This document shows, one piece after another, positions 27,254 through 36,245 of a stretch of 41,448 bases of DNA. The DNA is from Flavobacterium psychraerolatum (lineage in GTDB: Bacteria; Bacteroidota; Bacteroidia; Flavobacteriales; Flavobacteriaceae), in assembly GCF_025960985.1 (NCBI RefSeq), contig NZ_JAOQMX010000041.1, forward strand, positions 1 through 41,448. Reading direction: 5' to 3'. Each line of letters begins with the position of its first letter. The stretch's first letter is position 1. Made by a program: the position numbers and the translations under genes. The notes under the pieces were generated by a model that saw only the letters and a list, made by a program, of their open reading frames with translations, ran no database searches and had not been told where the DNA came from.

Positions 27254-28546
27254 ATGAAACAATTTTTAAACAATTTAAAAGGTGATAAGGGGATTTGGTC
27301 CTTTGTGGCTTTGTTGGCTTTGTTTTCGTTTATGCCTGTTTTTAGTGCTAGTAGTAACTTAGCCTATTTAGGTCATGGAACAGGTAATACGTTAGGGTAT
27401 TTGTTGAAGCATTTGGGGCATATCGGTTTTGGGTTTGCTATTATTTATGCAGTACATACGGTTCCATATCTTTATTTTAGATCTATATCCAAGGTTTTAT
27501 TACCTGTTGTTTGGGTGATATTGGCTATTACTATGATCAAAGGAACGGTTATTGGAGGGGCTAATGCGAGTCGATGGTTGCAAATTCCGTTTATTGGCAT
27601 ATCCTTTCAACCTTCTGCATTTGCTGCTTTGGTTTTATACGTTTTTGTAGCACGATATTTGTCTAAAAAGAGAGAAGTTCCAATTGAATTTAAGAGTTCT
27701 TTGAAGGAGCTTTGGGGGCCAGTTTTTATTACATTGGTGTTTATTCTTCCTTCGAATTTCTCGACTACAGCGTTGATTTTTGCTATGGTGGTCGTGTTAG
27801 TTTTTATTGGTAAGTATCCATTAAAGTACTTAACTTATATTATCGGTTCAGGGATTGTCTTTTTGGCTTTTTTTGTTTTATTAGCGAAAGCTTTTCCAGA
27901 GGCTAAATTTTTTAGTAGAGTGAGTACATGGGAAAGTAGGATAGAAAGTTATACTACCAACAAGCCAGAAGAAGATGATTACCAGATTGAAAAAGCTAAA
28001 ATTGCCATCGCCTCTGGAAAAATATATGGATTAGGACCAGGTAAAAGTGTTCAGAAGAACTTTTTACCACAATCTTCTTCTGATTTTATCTATGCAATTA
28101 TTGTTGAGGAATATGGGTTAGTTGGTGGATTTGGAGTATTGATATTGTATTTGTTGTTGTTGTTTCGATTTGTTGTAGCGGCACATATGGCAAATACACT
28201 CTTTGGGAAGTTGGTGGTGATAGGTCTAGGATTTCCAATGATTTTTCAGGCCATGATTAACATGGCAGTTGCAGTAGAATTACTCCCAGTTACGGGGCAA
28301 ACCTTGCCATTAATTAGTAGTGGGGGTACCTCAATCTGGATGACTAGCATTGCACTTGGAATCATAATTAGCGTCACAAAGAAAGAAGAGGAGATCCTAG
28401 AAGAACAGAAAAAATCTGCCAAAAGAGAAGAAGCATTGCAGAAAATGATTGATGAACACTTGCAAGCAGAGGAGAATGAAAATAATGAGTCTTATTCTAT
28501 TGAAGATAAAGTAGGGAATCCGATGGATGCTGTTGCTAATAAATAA
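27254..28546 (+). CDS. ftsW: Septal peptidoglycan glycosyltransferase FtsW
   Basis: 430 residues, SEDS family with about ten membrane segments. Recognisable features are '[23 protein letters not shown]' (loop and helix with the conserved Q-P-S-E/A region), '[12 protein letters not shown]' and 'ISSGGTS' near the end. It polymerises glycan strands from lipid II together with FtsI. A charged cytoplasmic tail of about 45 residues follows the last membrane segment (Glu/Lys-rich, '[19 protein letters not shown]'). Lies between murD and murG as in most dcw clusters. FtsW rather than RodA by context. Confidence 0.93.
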   Translation: MKQFLNNLKGDKGIWSFVALLALFSFMPVFSASSNLAYLGHGTGNTLGYLLKHLGHIGFGFAIIYAVHTVPYLYFRSISKVLLPVVWVILAITMIKGTVIGGANASRWLQIPFIGISFQPSAFAALVLYVFVARYLSKKREVPIEFKSSLKELWGPVFITLVFILPSNFSTTALIFAMVVVLVFIGKYPLKYLTYIIGSGIVFLAFFVLLAKAFPEAKFFSRVSTWESRIESYTTNKPEEDDYQIEKAKIAIASGKIYGLGPGKSVQKNFLPQSSSDFIYAIIVEEYGLVGGFGVLILYLLLLFRFVVAAHMANTLFGKLVVIGLGFPMIFQAMINMAVAVELLPVTGQTLPLISSGGTSIWMTSIALGIIISVTKKEEEILEEQKKSAKREEALQKMIDEHLQAEENENNESYSIEDKVGNPMDAVANK

Positions 28547-28566
28547 TACTAATAAAATTTTATATT

Positions 28567-29655
28567 ATGAAAACCTATAAATTCATATTAAGTGGCGGAG
28601 GAACAGGTGGGCATATTTACCCAGCAGTTGCGATTGCAAATGAATTAAAATTGCGTTTTCCAAATGCAGAATTCCTTTTTGTAGGTGCTCAGGATAAAAT
28701 GGAAATGCAAAAAGTACCGCAAGCGGGATATAAAATTAAAGGTTTGTGGATTGCTGGTTTGCAAAGAAAACTGACTTTGCAAAACTTAATGTTTCCTGTA
28801 AAACTTATTGATAGTCTATTGAAAAGCCGACGAATTATAAAAGAATTTAAGCCTGATATTGCAATTGGTACTGGTGGTTTTGCTAGTGGTCCTTTATTGC
28901 AAATGGCAAATATGATGGGGATACCAACCGTAATACAAGAACAAAATTCTTTTCCGGGAATAACTAATAAACTGTTGAGTAAAAAGGCAAGCGCCATTTG
29001 TGTGGCTTATGAAAATTTAGAGAGGTTTTTTCCTGAAGACAAAATGATTTTGACGGGTAATCCAGTACGTCAAGACTTAATAACTATTGAGAGTAAACGT
29101 GAAGAGGCTATTGCTCATTTTCATTTAGATAAAAATAAAAAAACATTGTTGGTTTTAGGTGGTAGTCTAGGAGCGAGAAGAGTTAATCAATTAATCGAAA
29201 AAGAATTGGAGGCTATTATTGGTCAAGGAGTTCAAATAATCTGGCAATGTGGAAAACTTTATTTCGAGGAATATAAAAAATTTAATTCAGCGCAAGTTCA
29301 AGTGATGGCATTTATTGAACGCATGGATTTGGTATATGCAGGAGCAGATATGATTATATCTCGTGCAGGTGCTTCGTCAGTTTCAGAGTTATGTATTGTA
29401 GGTAAACCAGTAATTTTTATTCCGTCTCCAAACGTAGCAGAAGATCATCAAACCAAAAATGCCAAGGCTATTGTTGATAAAGAAGGTGCTTTGTTATTAA
29501 AAGAGTACGAACTAAATGAATTGTTTGCAGTAGTTTTTCAGAATTTACTACATGATGAGCAAAAGCAAAAGCAATTAAGTAACAATATAAAGCTATTGGC
29601 TAGGCCAAATGCTACAAAAATGATTGTAGATAAAATAGAAGAATTAATAAAATAA
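28567..29655 (+). CDS. murG: UDP-GlcNAc:undecaprenyl-PP-MurNAc-pentapeptide transferase MurG
   Basis: 362 residues. GT-B glycosyltransferase making lipid II at the inner face of the membrane. N-terminal glycine-rich '[12 protein letters not shown]' (9-20), 'GTGGFASGP' near 98, 'IQEQNSFPG' near 122, '[12 protein letters not shown]' near 197 and '[12 protein letters not shown]' near 262 are the family motifs. Typical length. It follows ftsW by 20 bases. Confidence 0.95.
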   Translation: MKTYKFILSGGGTGGHIYPAVAIANELKLRFPNAEFLFVGAQDKMEMQKVPQAGYKIKGLWIAGLQRKLTLQNLMFPVKLIDSLLKSRRIIKEFKPDIAIGTGGFASGPLLQMANMMGIPTVIQEQNSFPGITNKLLSKKASAICVAYENLERFFPEDKMILTGNPVRQDLITIESKREEAIAHFHLDKNKKTLLVLGGSLGARRVNQLIEKELEAIIGQGVQIIWQCGKLYFEEYKKFNSAQVQVMAFIERMDLVYAGADMIISRAGASSVSELCIVGKPVIFIPSPNVAEDHQTKNAKAIVDKEGALLLKEYELNELFAVVFQNLLHDEQKQKQLSNNIKLLARPNATKMIVDKIEELIK

Positions 29656-29739
29656 CAGAAAATTAAAAGTCGAAAATCAAATAATCAAAAACAGTTGAAA
29701 TTTGAATTTTGTAATTGAGTTTTATAATTGAATCAGGAT

Positions 29740-31092
29740 ATGAATTTAAATCAAATACATAACGTCTTTTTTGTTGGAATCGGTGGGATTGGTATGAGTG
29801 CATTGGCGCGATATTTTAAAAATATTGGCAAGAATGTTTCAGGATACGATAAAACACCTACGATTTTAACGTCGGAGTTAATTGAAAACGGAATCGATAT
29901 TCATTTTGAAGACCGTATAGATTTGATTCCGTCAAACTTCTATTCCGAAAACACTTTGGTGATTATTACGCCAGCAGTACCCAAAGCACATTCGCAATGG
30001 AATTATTTTTTGGAACGTAATTATAAAGTATTGAAACGCGCAGAGGTACTAGGGTTAATTACCAAAGACACTTTTTGCTTTGCTGTTGCAGGGACACACG
30101 GTAAAACAACTACCTCTAGTATTTTGGGACATATTCTGTTTGAAAGTGGTGTGGATGTTACTGCCTTTATTGGTGGAATTGTAGAGAACTATAATTCAAA
30201 TTTAATTGGAAGCGGTAAAACTGTAACTGTAGTTGAGGCAGATGAGTTTGATCGTTCTTTTTTGTATTTACATCCTGATATTGCTTGCGTAACTTCAATG
30301 GATGCGGATCACTTGGATATCTATGGTACTAGCGAAGAGATTGAAAAGTCATTTGTAGAATTTGCCGATAAGGTAGAAGATAAAAATAATTTGATTGTTA
30401 CCAAAGAATTGCCTCTAGAAGGAATTACGGTGGCAGTAAATGAAGAGGCAGTTTATAGTGCTATTAATGTTCGAATTGAGGATAGTAGTTATGTATTCGA
30501 TATTAGGACACCAAAGGGAGTTTTAAAAGACTTTCGTTTTGCATTACCAGGAAGGCACAATTTGATGAATGCATTGATGGCAGTGGCCATGGCGGATATA
30601 TATGGTACGCCAGTTGATGCAATTGCCTCGGCATTGGCTTCTTTCAAAGGAATACGAAGACGTTTTTCTTATCAAGTTAAAACAGATAAATTAGTTTATA
30701 TTGATGATTATGCACATCATCCTACAGAAATAAACGCAGTACATCAAGCAGTGCGAGAATTGTATCCTGGTAAAAAAGTGTTGGCTATTTTTCAGCCACA
30801 CTTATTTAGCAGAACAAATGATTTTGCAGATGATTTTGCAAAAAGCCTATCAGTATTTGATGAAACTATTTTGATGGAGATTTACCCTGCTAGGGAGTTG
30901 CCAATGGAAGGTGTTACTGCCACTTGGTTGATGGGTAAAATGGCTTCTGAAAATAAAAAATTAGTTGCTAAAGAAGATTTAATTGCTGCTATATTGAATA
31001 GTGACGCATCGATAATTGTTACAATTGGTGCAGGAGATGTAGGAGAAATGGTTGGAACTATTAAAAAGGCACTAAATGAAAAAGTTTTTTAG
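29740..31092 (+). CDS. murC: UDP-N-acetylmuramate:L-alanine ligase MurC
   Basis: 450 residues from ATG 29740 (MNLNQIHNVFFVGIGGIGMSALA). Nucleotide fold 'GIGGIGMS' (13-20), P-loop 'GTHGKTT' (118-124), 'EADEFDRSFL', 'YDDYAHHPTE' and 'FQPHLFSR' in the C-terminal domain. Adds the first residue, L-Ala, to UDP-MurNAc. A TTG four codons upstream (29728) is also in frame, but the ATG is preferred by family N-termini. The 84-base gap before it is AT-rich low-complexity sequence with no clear promoter. Its end overlaps ftsQ by 17 bases. Confidence 0.94.
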   Translation: MNLNQIHNVFFVGIGGIGMSALARYFKNIGKNVSGYDKTPTILTSELIENGIDIHFEDRIDLIPSNFYSENTLVIITPAVPKAHSQWNYFLERNYKVLKRAEVLGLITKDTFCFAVAGTHGKTTTSSILGHILFESGVDVTAFIGGIVENYNSNLIGSGKTVTVVEADEFDRSFLYLHPDIACVTSMDADHLDIYGTSEEIEKSFVEFADKVEDKNNLIVTKELPLEGITVAVNEEAVYSAINVRIEDSSYVFDIRTPKGVLKDFRFALPGRHNLMNALMAVAMADIYGTPVDAIASALASFKGIRRRFSYQVKTDKLVYIDDYAHHPTEINAVHQAVRELYPGKKVLAIFQPHLFSRTNDFADDFAKSLSVFDETILMEIYPARELPMEGVTATWLMGKMASENKKLVAKEDLIAAILNSDASIIVTIGAGDVGEMVGTIKKALNEKVF

Positions 31093-31801
31093 TTTAGAGA
31101 ATACAAGATTAATTCTTATGTTTTTGGTAGTTATTTTTTTATTTTCATTTACATCAAATCGAAATGGTAGTCGAAATTTAACTAAATCGACCGTGGTTTT
31201 TATCGGAGAAAACACACTGTTTGTCGATAGGGAAACGGTTAATAAATTGTTAATAGAAAATAAGAATAATGCTTCAAGTATTCAAAAAGAAAATTTAGCT
31301 TTGAACAAGTTAGAAAACATCTTGGATTCAAATGAGATGATTGAGAAATCAGACGTGTTTGTAAGTGTTGATGGTGTTCTAAAAGCAGTTGTAAAACAAA
31401 AGACTCCGGTCGCAAGGGTTTGTGATGGGAACCGGTCTTTTTATATTGGTTATGAGGGTACTAGGATGCCTTTGTCTGATAATTTTACTGCTAGAGTTCC
31501 TCTTGTTTCTGGACGAATTAATGAACAGAATAAGGAAAAATTAGCCGATTTATTTCGCGTAATTTATGACGATGATTTTTTGAAAAAGAACATCATTGCA
31601 ATCGAAATTATGCCCAATGGTAGCTTAAAAATGCTCAATAGAGATTTTAATTATCTAATAGATTTTGGAAGTGTGATTAATGTAGAGCGAAAATTTAAGA
31701 ATTATAAGGCTTTTTTTCAAAAGGCTGTTTTAGATAGTTCATTGTATAATTATAAGAAAATTGACCTTAGGTTTACACAACAGGTAGTTTGTACAAAATA
31801 A
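31076..31801 (+). CDS. ftsQ: Cell division protein FtsQ
   Basis: 241 residues. Short cytoplasmic N-terminus, one membrane segment (about 9-26, 'TRLILMFLVVIFLFSFTS'), then a POTRA-like segment (about 35-110: 'VVFIGENTLFVDRETVNKLL', 'LENILDSNEMIEKSDVFVSVDGVLKAVVKQKTPVAR') and the beta domain. It bridges the FtsZ ring proteins and the septal synthases. It overlaps murC by 17 bases and precedes ftsA by 7, so translation is probably coupled. Primary sequence is divergent, as is usual; topology and context support the call. Confidence 0.92.
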   Translation: MKKFFSLENTRLILMFLVVIFLFSFTSNRNGSRNLTKSTVVFIGENTLFVDRETVNKLLIENKNNASSIQKENLALNKLENILDSNEMIEKSDVFVSVDGVLKAVVKQKTPVARVCDGNRSFYIGYEGTRMPLSDNFTARVPLVSGRINEQNKEKLADLFRVIYDDDFLKKNIIAIEIMPNGSLKMLNRDFNYLIDFGSVINVERKFKNYKAFFQKAVLDSSLYNYKKIDLRFTQQVVCTK

Positions 31802-31808
31802 TAGATTA

Positions 31809-33203
31809 ATGGAAAAAGAGAACATTGCAGTAGGTCTTGATATTGGGACAACCAAGATTGTTGCCATGATTGGTAAAAAGAACGAGTATGGTAAACTCGA
31901 AATTTTAGGAGTAGGAAAATCTAAAAGTTTAGGCGTAGCTCGTGGTGTTGTAAATAATATTACACAAACGATTCAGTCTATTCAGCAAGCAGTTCAAGAA
32001 GCCGAAACAAATTCGGGTTACAAGATAAAAGATGTTGTAGTTGGGATTGCAGGACAACATATTCGTAGTATTCAGCATACCGATTATATTAGTAGAAATA
32101 ATCCTGAAGAAGTGATTGGTGAAGCTGATATTCAAATGTTGATCGATCAAGTGAATAAATTAGCCATGTTGCCTGGTGAAGAAATTATTCACGTATTGCC
32201 ACAAGAATTTAAAATTGATGGGCAATCTGAAATAAAAGAACCAATAGGAATGTATGGCGGAAGACTAGAATCTAGTTTTCATGTCGTTGTAGGACAAGCT
32301 TCGTCTATACGTAATGTAGGGCGTTGTATTCAAAGTTCGGGTATCGAATTGTCAGGTTTGACATTAGAGCCTTTAGCATCATCAGATGCTGTTTTAAGTC
32401 AAGAAGAAAAAGAAGCAGGTGTAGCACTAATTGATATAGGTGGTGGAACCACAGATTTGGCGATTTTTAAGGATGGAATCATTCGCCATACGGCAGTTAT
32501 CCCTTTTGGTGGTAATGTGATTTCAGATGATATCAAAGAAGGATGTTCGATTATCGAGAAACAAGCAGAACTTTTAAAAGTGAAATTTGGATCTGCTTGG
32601 CCAGGGGAAAATAGAGATAACGAAATCGTTTCTATCCCTGGATTAAGAGGAAGAGAACCAAAAGAAATTTCGCTTAAGAATTTGTCAAAAATCATTCATG
32701 CAAGAGTAGTTGAGATTATTGAACAAGTTTTTAACGAAATCAAAGCATATGGTCATGAAGATCCACGCAAAAAGTTGATTGCTGGAATTGTATTAACTGG
32801 TGGAGGAGCACAGCTCAAGCACATCAAGCAATTAGTAGAATACATTACTGGAATGGATACTAGAATTGGATATCCTAATGAGCATTTAGCAGGGGATTCA
32901 GATGAAGAGTTTTCTAGTCCTTTATATGCAACAGCTGTTGGATTAGTAATGAACAGTATTGAAAATAAAACGCAAAGTGCAGTTAGAATAGAAGAATTAG
33001 TCGTGCCAAAGCAAAGAGCTACCTTTCATCGTGAACCTGTAGCTCCTGTAGCTGTTGAGGAATATGAAGAAGAGGAAGAAGAAGTAGAAGAACGTACTGC
33101 TCCAAAAGAAAAGAAGAGTGAATCTACAGGAGATAAGATCAAAAGAACATTTTTTGATCGTTATGTAGACAAGATTAAAGACTTTTTGGATAACGCAGAA
33201 TAA
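31809..33203 (+). CDS. ftsA: Cell division protein FtsA
   Basis: 464 residues. Actin-like ATPase that tethers FtsZ to the membrane. 'VGLDIGTTKIVAMIG' (8-22) is phosphate-1, 'ALIDIGGGTTDLAIF' phosphate-2 and 'GIVLTGGGAQLKHI' the adenosine motif. The SHS2/1C domain lies in between. The tail is acidic (Glu-rich run at about 417-430) and then ends with an amphipathic helix ('KIKDFLDNAE'), the membrane-targeting element. Longer than E. coli FtsA (420), owing mainly to the acidic linker. Confidence 0.95.
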   Translation: MEKENIAVGLDIGTTKIVAMIGKKNEYGKLEILGVGKSKSLGVARGVVNNITQTIQSIQQAVQEAETNSGYKIKDVVVGIAGQHIRSIQHTDYISRNNPEEVIGEADIQMLIDQVNKLAMLPGEEIIHVLPQEFKIDGQSEIKEPIGMYGGRLESSFHVVVGQASSIRNVGRCIQSSGIELSGLTLEPLASSDAVLSQEEKEAGVALIDIGGGTTDLAIFKDGIIRHTAVIPFGGNVISDDIKEGCSIIEKQAELLKVKFGSAWPGENRDNEIVSIPGLRGREPKEISLKNLSKIIHARVVEIIEQVFNEIKAYGHEDPRKKLIAGIVLTGGGAQLKHIKQLVEYITGMDTRIGYPNEHLAGDSDEEFSSPLYATAVGLVMNSIENKTQSAVRIEELVVPKQRATFHREPVAPVAVEEYEEEEEEVEERTAPKEKKSESTGDKIKRTFFDRYVDKIKDFLDNAE

Positions 33204-33263
33204 GGGTTTTACCCAAAAATAGAATAAAGCAATAACAGTAATAAATATCAAAAACCAAATAAA

Positions 33264-35213
33264 ATGGAGAGCAACTCAGAATTTGGAAGTATTTCATTTG
33301 ATTTACCAAAAAATCAATCAAATGTAATAAAAGTAATAGGTGTAGGTGGAGGTGGTAGCAATGCGATCAATCACATGTTTCAACAAGGAATAAAAGGAGT
33401 GGATTTTATCGTTTGTAATACTGATTCTCAGGCATTACAAAATAGTTCTGTACCAAATAAAATTCAGTTGGGGGTAAACCTAACAGAAGGTTTGGGAGCA
33501 GGAGCCAATCCAGATGTAGGGCAACAATCTGCTATAGAGAGTATTGCTGACATTGAAAAAATGTTAGACCGTAATACAAAAATGGTTTTTATTACCGCTG
33601 GTATGGGTGGTGGTACTGGTACAGGTGCTGCGCCAGTAATCGCACAATTGGCCAAAGAAAGAGAGATCTTGACAGTTGGTATTGTAACTCTACCTTTTAC
33701 TTTTGAAGGGAAAGTACGTCATCAACAAGCATTATTAGGTATAGAAAAATTACGTAAACAAGTTGATTCTTTAATTGTTATCAATAATAATAAATTAAGA
33801 GAAGTATACGGTAATCTTGGTTTCAAAGCAGGGTTCTCAAAAGCAGATGAAGTTTTAGCAACAGCCTCAAGAGGAATTGCTGAAGTTATTACCCATCACT
33901 ATACTCAAAATATCGATTTACGTGATGCAAAAACAGTTTTGTCAAATAGTGGAACTGCGATCATGGGATCATCTATTTCTGAAGGTGAAAATAGAGCAAA
34001 AGACGCTATTGTTTCTGCATTAGATTCTCCATTATTAAACGATAATAAAATTACTGGTGCCAAAAACGTATTGTTGCTCATCGTTTCTGGTTCTAATGAA
34101 ATAACTTTGGATGAAATAGGTGAAATAAATGACCATATTCAAACAGAAGCAGGTCATAATGCTAATATTATTATGGGAGTTGGTGAAGACGAAAGTCTTG
34201 GTGATGCTATTGCAGTAACTATTATTGCGACCGGTTTTGATATCGAACAGCAAAACGGAATTGTAAATACAGAGCCAAAAAAAATTATCCACACTCTTGA
34301 AGACGAACAAAGAAGTGTACATAATTTATCTCAAAATACCTTATCAGGTTTTGATTTGAATGCTGAACTTCCTGTCGCAAATAAAGATGAGAATAAAAGA
34401 ATCGTTTTCGAATTAACCGATGATGAGGTGAAGCCAGAACCAGTAGCTGTTGCTCCAAAAGTAAATCCAATTCCAGAAAATGATGACTTAGTGGACATGT
34501 CAGAATTTATTAAGAATTTGGATGTAACCTTTGAGATTGTTTCACCAATCAAAGACATTGAATTTACTTTTACACAACCAAGAGTAGCTACTAAGACTGT
34601 TCAAACAAGAACAGTTGAAAGACAAGAACAAGCTGTTTTTACTTTTGATTTGCCTATAGAAAAACCTAAAGCTGTAGTTAAAGAAGAAGAAAATGTTGTA
34701 TTCGAATTAACTCCAGAAACTCGTGAAATCAAAGTTAATGAGCCTGTGCAGTTTGTTCCAGTAACTGAGTTGTCAGAGAACGGAATCATTAAATATTCTC
34801 TAGAGGAATATATGGATAAGGAAAATGAAATTATGTCTTCTAAGCCTGTTGCAAAAGTAATTGAAGAAGAAATTCCAGCTGAGCTAAACATCACAATGAA
34901 AGCAGTTGATTCTTCTCAAAAAGAAGAAGTGAAATTCGAAGATATTTCTCCAATGGAAATGACTATCGAAGATACTTTGAGGATGAGAGCTGATGAAAGA
35001 AGGAAAAAATTAAAAGAATTCAACTATAAATTCCATAATAATGTTTCTAAAGTTGAAGAGTATGAAAAAGAACCAGCTTACAAAAGATTGGGAATAGACA
35101 TTTCAAATCAGCAAACCAATAATGCTAATTCACGCATTTCGGTAGGAACAGATAGTAACAATGATTTGCAGTTAAGATCTAATAATTCGTTTTTACACGA
35201 TAACGTAGATTAA
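33264..35213 (+). CDS. ftsZ: Cell division GTPase FtsZ with long C-terminal linker
   Basis: 649 residues against about 380 in E. coli. The tubulin-like GTPase core covers about 15-335: 'GVGGGGSNAINHM' (26-38), 'NTDSQAL', the GTP signature 'GMGGGTGTGAAP' near 113-124, and the T7 loop 'NIDLRDAKTVLSN' near 220. After that is an acidic linker of about 300 residues, with Pro/Glu/Val-rich repeats such as 'VVFELTPE' and 'IVFELTDDE'. The extreme C-terminus 'NNSFLHDNVD' is probably the conserved partner-binding peptide in a lineage-specific form. Last gene of the dcw operon, followed by a strong terminator. Confidence 0.95.
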   Translation: MESNSEFGSISFDLPKNQSNVIKVIGVGGGGSNAINHMFQQGIKGVDFIVCNTDSQALQNSSVPNKIQLGVNLTEGLGAGANPDVGQQSAIESIADIEKMLDRNTKMVFITAGMGGGTGTGAAPVIAQLAKEREILTVGIVTLPFTFEGKVRHQQALLGIEKLRKQVDSLIVINNNKLREVYGNLGFKAGFSKADEVLATASRGIAEVITHHYTQNIDLRDAKTVLSNSGTAIMGSSISEGENRAKDAIVSALDSPLLNDNKITGAKNVLLLIVSGSNEITLDEIGEINDHIQTEAGHNANIIMGVGEDESLGDAIAVTIIATGFDIEQQNGIVNTEPKKIIHTLEDEQRSVHNLSQNTLSGFDLNAELPVANKDENKRIVFELTDDEVKPEPVAVAPKVNPIPENDDLVDMSEFIKNLDVTFEIVSPIKDIEFTFTQPRVATKTVQTRTVERQEQAVFTFDLPIEKPKAVVKEEENVVFELTPETREIKVNEPVQFVPVTELSENGIIKYSLEEYMDKENEIMSSKPVAKVIEEEIPAELNITMKAVDSSQKEEVKFEDISPMEMTIEDTLRMRADERRKKLKEFNYKFHNNVSKVEEYEKEPAYKRLGIDISNQQTNNANSRISVGTDSNNDLQLRSNNSFLHDNVD

Positions 35214-35234
35214 TACGTAAACATCGATAATAGT

Positions 35235-35274
35235 TAACCCGAAAATTACATTTAATTTTCGGGTTATTTTTTTT
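35235..35274 (+). terminator. dcw operon terminator
   Basis: TAACCCGAAAATTA (35235-35248) pairs perfectly with TAATTTTCGGGTTA (35253-35266), then a run of T (to 35274). The hairpin ends transcription of the 16-kb cell-wall and division operon. Confidence 0.9.
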
Positions 35275-35310
35275 ATCTTCGCACGACTATATCTTACAGA
35301 AGATTTTTTG

Positions 35311-35449
35311 AGCCCAATCCAGCTGTCTGTTTAAAGATTTTATCGAAAAATAATTTTTCTTAGTATTTAAAAGAGCTTCCTTTGGTCGCTTTTTAAACCT
35401 TAGGAAACATCCATTTTCTCTCAAAATGCTTTTCACTACCATCTGGGGC
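35311..35449. repeat. Degenerate copy of a dispersed Flavobacterium-type intergenic repeat
   Basis: The stretch opens with AGCCCAATCCAGCTGTC and closes with CCATCTGGGGC, roughly inverted ends, with internal AGAGCTTCC and GGTCGCTTTT. From memory, Flavobacterium genomes hold many intergenic elements of about 100-150 bases with such ends (AGCCC...CCAGCTGTCCG / CATCTGGGGC). It carries no open frame. Only this copy is seen in the window, so the repeat status rests on recognition and not on the window itself. Confidence 0.45.
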
Positions 35450-35509
35450 AATAATAAAGTAGACACTATATAGTTTTTAGAATTTTAGTAAAAAATAAAT
35501 CACATAATT

Positions 35510-35959
35510 ATGAGTTTAGCAGTAAACATCATGGACGATATTAAAACCGCCATGAAAGCCAAAGATACCGTTGCATTAGAAGCATTAAGAGCAATCAAAT
35601 CTGAATTGTTATTAGCGCAAACTGCAACCGGTACCAAAGAAGAGATTTCTGAAGACGAAGAAGTAAAGTTGTTACAACGTTTAGTAAAAACTAGAAAAGA
35701 AAGCGCTAGAATCTTCACAGAACAAAACCGCTTAGACTTAGCAGAACCAGAATTGGCTCAAATTGCAGTAATCGAAAAATTCTTACCAGCACAATTAAGT
35801 GAAACAGAGGTAGAGGCAGTAATCGCAAAAATCATTGCCGAAACCGGAGCATCAGGAATTGCTTCTATGGGAAAAGTAATGGGGCTAGCATCTGCACAAC
35901 TAGGAGGAACAGCAGAAGGAAAAGTTATTTCTTCGATAGTTAAGAAGTTGTTGGTATAA
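35510..35959 (+). CDS. GatB/YqeY domain protein
   Basis: 149 residues. The whole protein is a GatB/YqeY domain ('MDDIKTAMKAKDTVALEALRAIKSEL', 'EVKLLQRLVKTRKESARIF', 'IEKFLPAQLSE', 'GKVMGLASAQLGGTAEGKVISSIVKKLL'), the tail domain of the amidotransferase subunit GatB as a stand-alone protein. Stand-alone YqeY proteins may act in tRNA-dependent amidation or RNA binding, but their role is unsettled. Often the neighbour of ftsZ in flavobacteria. A near-consensus TATCTTCG at 35274-35281 could be a distant promoter; no clear promoter is seen closer. Confidence 0.9.
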   Translation: MSLAVNIMDDIKTAMKAKDTVALEALRAIKSELLLAQTATGTKEEISEDEEVKLLQRLVKTRKESARIFTEQNRLDLAEPELAQIAVIEKFLPAQLSETEVEAVIAKIIAETGASGIASMGKVMGLASAQLGGTAEGKVISSIVKKLLV

Positions 35960-35970
35960 TAGAAGAGTAG

Positions 35971-36014
35971 TTGATCAACGGTTTTAAGGTAACAATCTAA
36001 AAACCGTTCATCAA
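35971..36014 (+). terminator. Hairpin between yqeY-like gene and tRNA-Arg
   Basis: TTGATCAACGGTTTT (35971-35985) pairs with AAAACCGTTCATCAA (36000-36014), one internal mismatch, 14-base loop. The sequence after it is A-rich, then ATTTT, so termination is uncertain; it could also mark an RNA-processing point before the tRNA. Confidence 0.45.
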
Positions 36015-36024
36015 AAAATATTTT

Positions 36025-36098
36025 GGCTGTGTAGTTCAACTGGATAGAATATCAGATTTCGACTCTGAGGGTTGCAGGTTCGAACCCTGTCGCGGCCA
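36025..36098 (+). tRNA. tRNA-Arg (anticodon TCG)
   Basis: 74 bases that fold as a full cloverleaf: acceptor GGCTGTG/CGCGGCC (with two G-U pairs), D-stem GTTC/GAAT, anticodon stem TCAGA/TCTGA around loop TTTCGAC (anticodon TCG at 34-36, reads CGA), 5-base variable loop, T-arm GCAGG-TTCGAAC-CCTGT, discriminator A. No CCA is encoded, so it is added after transcription. The 3' end borders the accessory region and is a plausible integration site. Confidence 0.96.
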
Positions 36099-36127
36099 CA
36101 AAAAGTACCTATTTATAAGGCTTCGCA

Positions 36128-36160
36128 AATGTTTTGCTACGCATTTGCTACACTTTGCTA
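36128..36160. repeat. Three TTTGCTA(C) direct repeats just 3' of tRNA-Arg
   Basis: TTTGCTAC occurs at 36133-36140 and 36144-36151, and TTTGCTA at 36154-36160, spaced 10-11 bases. Such short direct repeats next to a tRNA 3' end recall integrase arm sites, but no integrase is in view, so this is only a suggestion. Confidence 0.4.
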
Positions 36161-36199
36161 AAAAACGTCTTATTTCTTTATGATTTAAGACGTTTTTTT
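36160..36199. terminator. Terminator hairpin downstream of tRNA-Arg
   Basis: AAAAAACGTCTTA (36160-36172) pairs with TAAGACGTTTTTT (36186-36198). The A/T flanks allow it to act for the tRNA on the plus strand and for the convergent unknown gene on the minus strand. Confidence 0.85.
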
Positions 36200-36245
36200 A
36201 TGATTCCTTTATCATTTCAATCTACTTAATACTACTTTAGATTAA

